Below are positions 12,191-22,925 of a stretch of 64,000 nt of DNA, one piece after another. A program made the position numbers and the translations under genes. This stretch comes from Dipteronia dyeriana. Lineage: Eukaryota; Streptophyta; Magnoliopsida; Sapindales; Sapindaceae. Within the stretch, counting starts at the first letter, position 1, and every line of letters begins with the position of its first letter. The stretch lies in the NCBI GenBank assembly GCA_032871835.1, contig CM065295.1, forward strand, positions 70,302,687 through 70,366,686. Reading direction: 5' to 3'. The notes beneath the pieces were generated by a model, which was not told where the DNA came from, searched no databases, and worked only from the letters and a program-made list of their open reading frames with translations.

Positions 12191-13215
12191 GTTTCCTGAG
12201 AAAGAAAAAGAAAATATGATTAAAATGTCTTCGTTGTTTCAGCAGAAGCTGAAACAAGAAACCGTTCCCAAATTTATACCATTCCAGCCACAACATTTAA
12301 AAATAAAAGTATTATATATTTATATACAGGCACAATTGCATTTCCTACAAGAACTTGTTTGTTCAACAAATTTGCAAATACCAATCTCTATGACTATGAG
12401 ACAAGGCCGGCTCAATGGTACTATGGAGCTTTAGGCAATGATTTAAAATGAGGTCTTCAATGTTTAATGTGCAAATATTGCAAAAATATTTTATTGGAAT
12501 TGATTGTTCAGTAATTAAATTTTCATTCATATCTGTACATGTTTTACTGCCTGTAACAAATTTATTAAGGGCCCTTTTATGATTCAACTAAAAATAAATA
12601 CAGATATCAAAACAAAAAATAACTAAAGTAATAAAGATTGGAACAATAAACCTTAGAATGTCATCAAAATTTTATTTATTAACTAGAGAGGGAGAGAGAC
12701 CGGAGAGATTTTGATAGAATAGAGAATAAAAAAATTATTGGATATGAATATAAAAAAGATAGTACATCACCTCCCTTCCGTATGGATAGTGAGGGGTTCA
12801 AGTCCCACCATACTAACGATTCGTTATTACAAATTAGAGAATTGTATAAACATCCCTTAAAGTTTACTAAAATTGTATTAATGACAGTTTTGATCATATA
12901 CATACAAACTTCCATCGACATTTGAAAATTGTTGTACAAACATCCCCTACTATTAGATGGATCCGTTAGTTAATGGTTAAAAGTGTAAAAAGTCTAAATT
13001 ACCCTTTATCTTTATTTTAAATAATCTAAACAAATTAAAAAAAAAAGATTAAAAAGATTAAAAAAATATTTTAGAAAACACAAATGTATCCTAAATCTAA
13101 AACCTGAAAAAAAAAATCATCTTTACAAATAAAAAAATAGTTTGTAATTAATTTTGTAGGAAATGTTAGGTTAACCAATTAATTTTGTAGGAAATGCAAG
13201 TATTTATATGTTTGT
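12191..13215. other. AT-rich DNA with one tRNA-like box
   Basis: Around 12755-12830 the text GTGAGGGGTTCAAGTCCC resembles a pol III B box, with CATCACCTCCCTTCC upstream, so a degraded SINE is possible. The remainder shows no genes or clear repeat ends. Confidence 0.3.
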
Positions 13216-13640
13216 AATCTTCGGGTCCGTTCTGTAAGCGTTTTTCAGTTGATGTTTTTCGAAAATAAAAATAAAAATAAAAACAGTGTTTTTGATTTCA
13301 GTTTCGAATTCCGAAAATGCGTCCGGTAACATATACTGAAAAGTTGTATTTTGAAAATGAAAACGGAAAAAACGCGTCTGGTAGGTTAACCGAACACCAT
13401 CAAAAATTGATTACATAATTAACCAATGTAATTTTTATATTGTAATTTTTAAATTAAACAAAAGTAATACATCAAAAATTAATTAAAAAAAACATATCAA
13501 AAAATGAATTAATCAAAACTAAACTATGATATATTAATATATACATAAAATATATTATTTTATAATATATAATATTATAATATATATATATATATATTAT
13601 TGCATGAATGCTTTTAGTTATAGTTGGAAATAAATTATTC

Positions 13641-13680
<40 letters not shown>

Positions 13681-13977
13681 GCACTTTGGTCATTTAAAAA
13701 TCGTATCCCGTCTTATCCTGGCCATATGAAACGTATAATAGTACAATTAATAGTTTAAAAAATGATTTTTTATATATAAAGAAAGTGAAAAACAAAAGCG
13801 AAAACGAAAAACAAGTATTTTGTGTTTTTCAAATCTTTCACTTTTAACACTTATTTTGTTTTTTATTTTTTGTTTTTTGAAAATAAAATGAAAAACGATT
13901 AACGAACGCGTTTTCGAAATCGTTTTTGAAAAATAAAAATGAAAACAAACTGAAAATTAGCTACAGGGCAGGGTCTT
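13216..13977. mobile_element. Non-autonomous DNA transposon with GGGTCCG..-type ends
   Basis: The left end reads GGGTCCGTTCTGTAAGCG then TTTTTCAGTTG; the right end, reverse-complemented, reads GACCCTGCCCTGTAGC then TAATTTTCAGTTTG. These are imperfect terminal inverted repeats. Subterminal regions on both sides are rich in GAAAACG/CGTTTTC words (13255-13390 and 13785-13940). Flanking trinucleotides (TTC and TTT) are not a clean TSD, so the superfamily (PIF/Harbinger or hAT) is unresolved. It contains a TA microsatellite at 13644-13678. Confidence 0.5.
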
Positions 13978-14435
13978 TTATTTAGCTCGATAAATTCTCA
14001 TCTTTAAGCAATCGTATGACATATTTTTTTTATACATTATTATTAATTATGTTATGGATTACAAAACATCCTCAAGATTTATTTTTAAGCGAACTAACCT
14101 TGGAGAGATGCTTAACATGTGGGGATCCGAATCCAATTATGTGTATTTTACAAACATATCGATATTTGAACCGCACATGTAGTTCTTACGGGTTGAAATT
14201 AGAGATTCATTCTTAGAGGGACCATTAAATTAATACGATAAATTAAGGAGGAGACAAAATATGAATTTTACAAAATTTATAAACAAATGTATATTTTTTT
14301 TATATAAAAGTTGATTTTTGTAGGGAATCCCCGAGTGTTTGATTGCCCATAGCTCTTCGGCGTTAGATTACAACAAAAATGCCTGAACTTTTTATACTTT
14401 AGAGTACCTACCGAATAAAATAGTAATTAAATTAT

Positions 14436-14624
14436 GAGTAATTCTAGATATCATAACTAAAATCGTAATTCTTCCATCACAACACATATGGCAGATGGTG
14501 TGTCAATTGGTAAGTGAATACATATTAATAATGATTTATCTCACTTATCTATATATCCACTCATCAATTGACACATCAGCTGTCACATGTGTTGTGATTC
14601 TAGTTGTGATATTTAGTATTACTC
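14436..14624. mobile_element. MITE (189 bp) with 9-bp TSD, MULE-like
   Basis: The ends are GAGTAATTCTAGATATCATA and, reverse-complemented, GAGTAATACTAAATATCACA, and the whole element folds back on itself. It is flanked by TTAAATTAT at 14427-14435 and 14625-14633. The related repeat at 39.15 kb has a single TTAAATTAT (about 39153-39161) and no insertion, which proves the element boundaries. A 9-bp TSD is typical of Mutator-like elements. A relative lies at 45160-45330. Confidence 0.88.
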
Positions 14625-14834
14625 TTAAATTATTATTTTTCCCTTAAAATAGTCTAGTTAACCTTTTATAAAGTAATTAACCTCATTTAGTGTTTAATAT
14701 AATGTAAACAGAATAATTTGTTGATCCTTTTTAAATTTAAGCCAGTATTGTTCTTAATATTGCTTTTTTTTTAACATCTTATTATTTAACTTTTTTTTTT
14801 ACTCTTTAATTTTTTTTTAAAAAAATATTACAAT

Positions 14835-15236
14835 ATTTTGGAATGAGAAGATGAGATATGACTCGAACTCACAAACTCTTGAAAGTAGGTGTAAGGAGCT
14901 TATCACGGACACAATCTCGTTTTGGATTTAAATGACATTTTCACTCATTTCAATAAAAGTAATCATTAATGCTAGTCAATCCAAAATTTTAATTCAAATT
15001 TCAATCCAAATGATGCGGCAAGTGATTTTTTCATCAACCACAGCATCTCATGTTGTGTTTGATGATGGCAACCCACTTATCACATCATTTGGACTAAATT
15101 TTGAGTTGTCTAGCATTACTCAAAAGTAATACTATACAACTGACAAGATGATGTTAGCCTAGAGGTTGACCCCTCTCACATACACTATGAGATTGTGGAA
15201 TTAAATCTGTCTCCCTCCCAAAATCTAGAATTATTG
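14835..15236. repeat. Inverted pair of tRNA-like SINE fragments around a fold-back MITE
   Basis: 14835-14925 on the minus strand and 15139-15236 on the plus strand share the tRNA-like layout (GAAGATGA/GATGATGTTRGC, then a B-box-like GATTGTGG..TTAAATCTG) and a terminal TTGTAATATTTC. Between them, about 14968-15127 is a fold-back unit with ends ATGCTAGTCAATCCAAAA and, inverted, ATGCTAGACAACTCAAAA, related to 45460-45630. The open frame across it (14932-15129) is incidental. Confidence 0.5.
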
Positions 15237-15244
15237 TAATATTT

Positions 15245-15247
<3 letters not shown>

Positions 15248-15302
<55 letters not shown>
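15248..15302. repeat. TA dinucleotide microsatellite
   Basis: Uninterrupted alternating A/T for about 55 bp. Confidence 0.97.
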
Positions 15303-15303
<1 letters not shown>

Positions 15304-15751
15304 CAAATCAAATAATTAACTCAAATGATGTGTGATGTCATTACCCTAAAAATCATGGGATGATGTTGTCAATGAATAAATCACTTGACACCAAGGTTCT
15401 AGCAAGCGCTAGTCGAGTGGAAACATGAAGCCTAGCGCTTAGGCAGATTAGTCGGCGATTAATCGAATTTTTTTTTCTCTTCTATTTTGTTCTGTTTCTT
15501 ATTTGTGCATTCATTTTTTTGTCACTAACTTTGGTGGAGCACATCAAAGAGCCACCGTAACTTTTTGGATTCACCATCTGACTTTATTATCAGATTTGTG
15601 TTTTTTTTTTCCTTCTCTTTTTTCCATTATTTTTTTTCTTTTTATTTTTTTTATTTTTTATTTTTTTTAAGACCCTACCATCTTCTTCTCGATGTCTTCC
15701 AATTCCAGACTTCCAGATCTCAACACACACTCTTTCTCTCTTCAAAACTTT
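15303..15751. other. Non-coding DNA with a partly palindromic GC-richer patch and T-rich runs
   Basis: 15393-15460 contains AGCGCTAG, CTAGCGCTTAGGC and GTCGGCGATTAATCG, words common at ends of plant DNA transposons; similar ATTAATCGACGATT occurs near 38700. 15600-15670 is almost pure T/C with short A interruptions. No gene is evident. Confidence 0.35.
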
Positions 15752-16350
15752 GGGCAAGTTTGGTATTGCTTTTAAAATTTAAAATCAGCATATTTTATAA
15801 TTTTATAATTTTGACATAAATTGATGTTTGGTAAAAACTTCTAAAAGTGATTAATTGATAATCTGACAAGTTCTTATAGTGATTTTGAGAAGTAGATGGG
15901 GGGGATTCCAGCATTTAATGAATCTTTTAAAAATATTATTTTTATCCTTATGAAATCAAATTAAAATTATTTATATACCTTATTTCATCTCAAAATTAAA
16001 TATTCTATTTAAATATTGATTTGATCTATAAAAACTTTTCAAAAATAGTTTTACTGTTCTTATGGAATTTTTTTTTCTAATTTAAATATTCTAATTAAAT
16101 ATTTATTTAATATATATAAGTAATGAAAAAAAATGAAGTAGATTTTTAAAATCATTTATATTTTAGTCATTGTAACTGATTTATATTTTTGTAATAAAAT
16201 TACCAAACATATATATACTGCTTTTTAGCTATACAGTGGTTTTAAAAAAACAATAAATTAAACATTTGCTAATTAACTTCACAATTGATTATTCCTTCGG
16301 TACAGCTAACAGTGATTATTATAAAAGTTACATCAATACCAAACTGACCC
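15752..16350. mobile_element. MITE with GGGCAAGTTTGGTATTG ends
   Basis: The left end GGGCAAGTTTGGTATTGCTT and the inverted right end GGGTCAGTTTGGTATTGATG form terminal inverted repeats, with shared subterminal AAAGTGATT words. A longer relative with matching ends is at 46302-47154. These ends resemble PIF/Harbinger (Tourist-like) elements; a TWA TSD is not preserved. Confidence 0.6.
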
Positions 16351-16461
16351 TCCATCTATTTGATTATTATTATTTTGTGCAATGGAGGGTAAAAGCCCAG
16401 AACACAAACTATTAAACCTCTAAAATCTGCATCAAAACTATAACTAATCTCTGGACGAGGA

Positions 16462-18192
16462 TGAAAATAACTTAAACGTGTCCTAACTAACCTAGATGGG
16501 GGTGAATAGGTTTTAGTAGATTATTACCATCTTTTTCGATTAGTCAAATTTATCAAATCACCCAACACAATACCAAAAACAATCAACGAAATCAAAATAC
16601 GGAAAAAGAATAAGTAACACGTTGAGTTGTTTTACGTGGGAAACCTTCCAACTGGACAAAACTCACAGTCTATCCATCTAGCCACATACGGTCCTCAAAT
16701 CTACTATATGTAATGATGTTTACAACCTAGGTTGATTTATAGTCACACCATTCTCGGTCGCTAACCCATCACTACTACCCAATGAGCATTTTATAGTGAA
16801 TCTTGACCAATGCTTCAGCACTACACCATTGTAGTCACAAGTCCTAACACTCAATGAAGAGATAAACAACATAAGTGAATATATGTCAATATTTTAATAT
16901 GCAAATAATGTTAGGCAATACTAAATGTTTATCTAGAGATTTATGATGACAATAAAAAAATCCTAGATATCAAAATGTCTATGTGAATACTCATAAAGAC
17001 CTAACTAGACGGAGATATGTAAGTCTAAAATCTAGTCATCAAACAAAAGCCGACCAACACAAGTTGTTACAAAATAAGGCAAGGACAATAAATACAATTA
17101 AGAAATGTAATCTATGAATCCTAATCAACAATGTCTAAATGCAAGGCTTAGAGACTTAGTTAGAGGGCAATAGTGTCCTAAATGCTAGCAATAAAAAAAA
17201 CATCAAGACTCATAAATAGTTGCAATAAATAGAGTTCTAGCATATAATCAACTAATAAATGCAATAACATCACAATCTTGGTAAGTATGAACAATTAACA
17301 AGATGGGTTTTTGTTCAACCTGCCAAGTCAACTTAACGATGAAGGCTCAAGCCTAAAGAGGCTCAATAATGCATGAGGATGATGTGTTTTTTTTTTGTTT
17401 GAAGAGTTAAAGAACAACTCTTGGAGCTTCTCTCTCTTAGGGAAATCTTTGTCTCGGAGAAGGAGATGAAGAATATATATGAAGCCCTAGATGAGATGAG
17501 GTCATTTTAACAAAAACGCTGACTGAGGTACGTATTGCGGTACTAGCAAGTGTCCAGACCAGGTACACGTCACATAAGAAGATGACACAAACCACTGGTA
17601 AACATTACGGTATAAACCACTTAACACACTCAGTGTCTTAACCGCGGCACAAACAGCACAAGACGCTTGGAGGAAACCGCGGTATAAACCACTGAACATG
17701 TAAAAACATGAACCATGCAAACCGTTGTGGAAACACCGTTGTAGAGACACACGATGTAGGTAAAAAGTACCAATCGCGGTACATGCCACAACACAAACCA
17801 CGGTAGAGAGAAGAAATCTCTCTTTCAAGGCAACACACGAAATAAAGATCAATAAGAGAAGGTGGGGTATTCTTTAAGGTTCAACCACACTTAGTCTATA
17901 TGATTGTGTGAAGTGTAAAAAAAACACAACAGAAAAAACACAAGTATTATGCAAGGCATGCAATCAAATGAAAATCAATGCGATATTAATTTATCATGAG
18001 CATTCTCGTGGGTGTGTGCAACTAAATCTCTTTAAGATGTTAAGAACAAATGAACAACCTTTCTTGAAGCTCTTTGGGTTCTTGGAAGCTTGTTGATGAA
18101 AGATCACAATTGGAGACCTAAGCTACCCATCACGAATAATCTCAATGTGGTTTGTCATGAAATAAGCCAATCATAAAATAGAGGTCCTTACA
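16462..18192 (-). repeat. 3' LTR of a minus-strand SIRE-like copia element
   Basis: On the minus strand the LTR starts TGTAAGGACCTC at 18192 and ends TTATTTTCA at 16462 (TG..CA, 1731 bp). It is preceded on that strand by a polypurine tract. It aligns along 16462-17996 with 32633-34620, the truncated 5' LTR of the same element, through shared text such as GGCTATCCATCTAGCCACATA-like words and the CCGCGGCACAAACAGCACAA block near 17640. The minus-strand short frames at 17502-17852 are LTR sequence, not genes. GAGGA (16457-16461) would be the outer TSD. Confidence 0.85.
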
Positions 18193-19475
18193 ATCTTCCT
18201 CTTTGATTATTTCATGATAAAACAACCACTCACAGAATAATCCTCACAAAGAGAGAAAACAAATCTATTGTTCAACAAAAGTATATTCTACGTTATAAAG
18301 AGAGAAACCAAATATCTAAGTCTTCAAGGTCTTCAATCTATTTGTAGATCATCAACATATCTATACACAATAGCAATAAAGCACTTTCCAAGAGCAAGCG
18401 CATGTGAGGTGTTCAAACATAAAAGTATTTGCACTTAAATAGAAGAGCAATTCAAAGAAATGCAACTAGTTAATGCAAGTGCAATGCTCTACCTAAATGG
18501 TTACTCTCTCTTAAGGCTTCTCCCCTAAATCATGAGCAATGCTCCCCTAACTTTCTCAAGACTTCTCTTTTTTTTTTGTTATGAGATAGGCAAAAGAGCT
18601 CCCCCTATCGGGTTGCTTTAGCAAAGAGAGATATTCGCACAAACAATGATTGCATAATCATATAATTTTTTTTATGTAACTTGAATAATTGAGAGAGATT
18701 CAAGGAGTTTTATTTTTAAAAAAATGTGTGAAGTTGTTGCTTTGCATGCAAGACATATAACGTTAAAGTTCAAACAATGGTCTTTGGCAAAGCAAACATC
18801 AAAAAGGTTTCTAAAAGAATTCAAACCAAATTGTACCCTTTTATCGTAAACAAACAAGATATAGTTTTTCAAAAGTATTTTTAATACACAAGCAACTATA
18901 TCAATCCTTAACGACCAAACAAGACATGTATATTGCATCCTATTGATTGAGTGGATATGAAATCCTTAATGATTGTTAACTTGTTCAAACCATTAAGAAA
19001 ATAGATACGACTAAATTGGATGAAACATCCTTACTGATTCAATGGATAAAAGATACTTATTAAGTTCAGTCTTGTCATTTGCTTTCACACATTTTTTGCA
19101 TATCAGGCAATCAAAAACATTTCATACATATCAATTTAAGCATGTCATAATCAAGTTCACATGTCATGGAGATAAACGATAGTTCATTCAAGTGTTTGCC
19201 AATCAATTCTCCTAGTCAAAAAATTCATGTTTGAACATAAATATGATATGAATTACAAACAAAGCAAGGTTACCAATTATTGAATAAAATACTATATAAA
19301 CATATATGTGCAACCAAGTATCTCAAGCAATTAATAAATAAGCATAAAGTAGATCAAATTTGTGCACGTTACAAATCATGTAAGTTCGTTCTCTTTGCTT
19401 GAGCTTCCCTCATGGAGTCAATTCCAACCAAGTCAATGGGAGACATGAGTCTCTATAGACGTACCAAGTCCATTA
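18193..19475 (-). mobile_element. 3' internal remnant of the SIRE-like element, with polypurine tract
   Basis: Immediately inside the LTR the minus strand reads ATAATCAAAGAGGAAGAT (18210-18193), the polypurine primer. The rest, up to the copia insertion at 19476, shows no protease, integrase, reverse-transcriptase or RNase H motif. An 88-residue minus frame (18672-18938) is unrecognised. Pol has therefore been deleted. Confidence 0.65.
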
Positions 19476-22400
19476 TATTGGGGTTTATGCCCTAAAGCTT
19501 AGAAATTTGTAAATGTGAATGAAACATTAATAAAAGAAGTAGTTTATTCATTCTATATATACATATCTCATACATTTATATCATGTGTACTTTACATCTA
19601 GGATTACTGGTTGTAATCTCTAACTGAGTATATGAGTGTCATATACAGAGGTATTCAGTTTGAGATAAGCAATCTAAAGAGTCCGTAGATAGTAAGTAGA
19701 GTTGGGTACTTTATTTATGGTTAATCTACAGTTGCGGTTCATTGCGTAATGTACGGTGGTCTAAACCTAGACTATTAATATAGTGATATGAGAATGGAGG
19801 CACCTTACGTGATGTGATCATATAGGACTGGGCCAAGATCTATATGAATCTCTCACTAAGATTCGTTATAATATGAGATTCATATATGTCAACAAATGAT
19901 GGCTATATATGATTGATCTTAATCTTGAGTATTTTATTGAATCCTTCAAGTTAGATCATGATTTTTGATATACCATGGGTTAGATCGGAGTTGCATTCCT
20001 ACTCAATAATTTCATATGTTGGAATCACGATTTGGCTTATAGTTGGGAAGGTCTGTACTCAATAATGGAATCCACTTCTTCTAACGATAAGTAGATAGTA
20101 GTTCCCATAAGGGTTGATTTGGGGCTTGAACAATATGAGCGATCTTCTTCTTCCGTAAAGGAAGTTAGGATTTATTGTTCATTAGAGAATCAATGGTACT
20201 TAATAGAAAAGATGTAATTAGAGATGCACAACGTACTTTATTACCTAGCTCTAATTATGAAATACTTATGGAAGATCATACTGTATGTAATAGCTATATC
20301 GATGGACAACTATAATTTCGGTTTGTATAATACATCTGCAGTTGCGAGAGTGCAGCCTCGGGTTTTTAGTGGAGTAACTCCGAGGTTAATGATCATGAAA
20401 TATTAATTAAAAAGTTTAATTAATTATTTATAAGTATTATTAGAGCTCAAAACTGTAGGTCCATTAGGTCTCCTTACTAGCTCGATTGATTAAAGGTAAC
20501 CAGGTTCAAGATTAATTAATTGGATTGCCTAATTAATTGTGTTACGTAAGTGACACGTATTTAATCAAGGATTAATTGAATAATGATATTACTTAATTAA
20601 ATAGTAATAATTAAATTAATTAGATTATTAGATTATTTAATTAATAAATTATTAATTAGAGGTTGCATGTTCAAATCATGACTGAAACAAAGATAAAATA
20701 ATTAGAATATTTTAATCTTTAAAAAGTCAAGTATTTAAGTTCAAGTCAACTAGGGTTGTGTGGGTGATCATGCCAAAATTGTTATATATTTTGGCATTCG
20801 TTTCCTTAGCCATTGTCTCATTTTTGGGTGTCTTTACGTTTCTTATGTCTCTTTATTTGCGTTTTCAGGTGATTAGGTACTTTCTGGTTCACTGGACAAA
20901 AGATGCGATTTTTGTACGGAAAAAGGTCAAAAGTTGTAGAAGCGGCATCAGGGATGAGCGCTAGTCTTGCGCGGGTTCCAACCAGTGCATAACCCACGCA
21001 CTATGAAGGAAGTATAGGCCAAGGCATTGCGCGGGTCTACACCAGCACACCATCGCGCAAGTGTCCGTGCAATGCTCTTAAACCGGGAGCTGTAATTGAA
21101 GCATCAGGGCAATGTACGAGCCCACACCCACGCACCATCGCTCAAGTGTCCGCACAATGCACTTAAACTGGGAGAAGAAAATCAGAGCACCAGATGTTTG
21201 TGCGGGTCTTGCGCGGGTCTCAACCAGCGCACAACCAACCTATTTCTCGGGATAGCTTGCCACATCAGCAGTTTTCAGCCATTTTGAAGACACCTATAAA
21301 TTGGATCCATTCTTTGAGGAGCCATACGCCCATACACTCATTCATAACCATTTTCTCTCTCTAGATCTAGGAATTCTTTCCTCTCTAAAACCCACTCAAT
21401 TCTCATATCATCCATATCATCCACTCAACAAAAGGAATTAAGGAGATCATTTTGGAGCTTTAAGAATGACGAATCATCTATGGGTTTATTTCTATCCTTT
21501 TCTCCTTGTTTCATTCGTGTACTAGACATGAGTAGCTAAACATCTCACTAGGGGATTGATGTGATTCATTTGTTATCTTGGGTTTGTAATTGAATTCTTT
21601 ACTTATCAATTAATCTATCAAGTTTATTCCATTCATTGGTTGTTAATGATTTCAAAGATGATTTGCATTTGATTGTACCCTCATTTCCTTGCATGTTATC
21701 TAAGAAATAATTAGAGTATAGAATTGAGTATACCCTCTATTTAATTCTCTTTAGCTCATTTGAATGAAAGGATTGAATTAGAGTACCCTCCTCTAGTGAA
21801 ATCCAGATCATTAATCCCTATCCTTATCTAATCTCAATTGAGTGACCAATTCTATACCCTCTAGATTGGTTGCTTGAGAGAGATTAAGCACTAACTCTAT
21901 ACCCTCTAGGTCGGTGAATTTATTAAGATATTAGTCCTAATTTGATAGATATGTATTTTAATGAGCAATCTCGTGTGGGTAATCAATGTTATACCCTCTA
22001 GATTGAATATTCAAAAGGGATGTACAACCAAGTTATACCCTCTAGATTTGTTACTTTGGATTAATGAGCATTAATGAGAATTCATACTTACTCATTGTTG
22101 CATGTTGAATCCATCATTCCTTTAGTCCCCTTATCATACATATTCATTTACTATTTGTTGCATTTCTAGTTAGTAGACTTGTTTTGTGTTTTAATCATAA
22201 TTGATTCGAAACGTCATTTCTATTGTTCTTCTTGCATATTAGCTTAGAGTGTAATTTGATCAATTAAGGCATAACACAATCTCTGTGGACGATACCCATA
22301 CTTGATATTATATTGTTATCAAATCTGAGTGTAAATAGGGTCTTATAATTTTTGTTTGACAAGCTATTTTACATATACAAAACGGCACTTGTCAGTGGGT

Positions 22401-22909
22401 GTTAGAATCCTACTCTACCTAGGACAATTAAATACTAATTATCCTTTTAATATTTGGAAAAGAATTTGTATCTTGTTTTAAATATATATATATATATACA
22501 TAACAAGGATACAAGAGATTAATTGTGATTCTTTGAACTAAAAACACAAAAAGCAAAACCCTAGAAAGTGTAGGAAGATTTCAGCCAAAAGAAAAAACAA
22601 TATTCTTGTTTATGGTGGCCGAATTTGCGAATAAGAAAAGAAGGAGTTCTATTCTTCAAGCCTTTACATCCTCTTATACGTTCCTAGGAGATCGTGACTT
22701 GCCCCCACAGTTACCGGATCGCGGGACATAGCGAGGATGACTTGGTGGTTTCGTAATCGGAATAGTGCTTAAAGAAACGAAGGATTTAGCATCAAGGGTA
22801 TGATCTAAATCCATCTTTATATATTCTTATATGTTGTATATGGTTTAAAAGTTGATTAAAATTTTTAAAACCCCTTTTCCGCTGCGTAACGTAAATCTGG
22901 GTTCTTACA
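19476..22909 (+). repeat. 5' LTR of a plus-strand copia element, interrupted by a solo LTR
   Basis: It starts TATTGGGGTTTATGCCC (3' copy: TGTTGAGGTTTATGCCC) and ends ..GGGTTCTTACA just before the primer-binding site. Removing the 1630-bp insertion and its extra 5-bp TSD leaves about 1799 bp against 1806 bp for the 3' LTR. The start has decayed from TG to TA. The outer TSD is CATTA (19471-19475) against TATTA (30287-30291). Confidence 0.9.
20765..22394 (+). repeat. Solo LTR (1630 bp) inserted in the copia 5' LTR
   Basis: It begins TGATCATGCC and ends GGCACTTGTCA, flanked by an exact 5-bp TSD GTGGG at 20760-20764 and 22395-22399; the 3' LTR of the host element lacks it. It holds a GC-rich block with degenerate repeats of GCGCGGGT and CAAGTGTCCG (20950-21250) and a run of TATACCCTCTAG motifs (21853, 21898, 21990, 22034). 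The text CTCTGTGGACGATACCC near its end suggests a Ty3-type element; this family call is tentative. Strand is a guess from the U5-like end. Confidence 0.88.
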
Positions 22910-22911
22910 TT

Positions 22912-22925
22912 TGGTATCAGAGCCC
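22912..22925 (+). promoter_or_regulatory. tRNA(Met) primer-binding site of the copia element
   Basis: TGGTATCAGAGCCC lies two bases after the 5' LTR. It is the standard plant copia site complementary to the 3' end of initiator tRNA-Met, where minus-strand DNA synthesis is primed. Confidence 0.92.

Larger units (their letters stand above)
14190..15365. repeat. Dispersed repeat, second copy at about 38930-39560
   Basis: Segments such as GACCATTAAATTAA..CGA, GGAGACAAAATATGAATTTT, GTGTTTGATTGCCCA, TAATAAAATAGTAATTAAATTA-like words, TTAACCTCATTTAGTG and CATTACCCTAAAAATCATG occur in the same order here and at 38930-39560. Relative to that copy this one carries two extra blocks: a MITE at 14436-14624 and about 300 bp at 14880-15185. 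The ancestral repeat is unidentified and non-coding. Confidence 0.7.

Noticed and set aside
17502..17852. Minus-strand Cys-rich reading frame
   Set aside because: It lies within an LTR and has a decayed counterpart in the partner LTR at 34145-34345; no domain.
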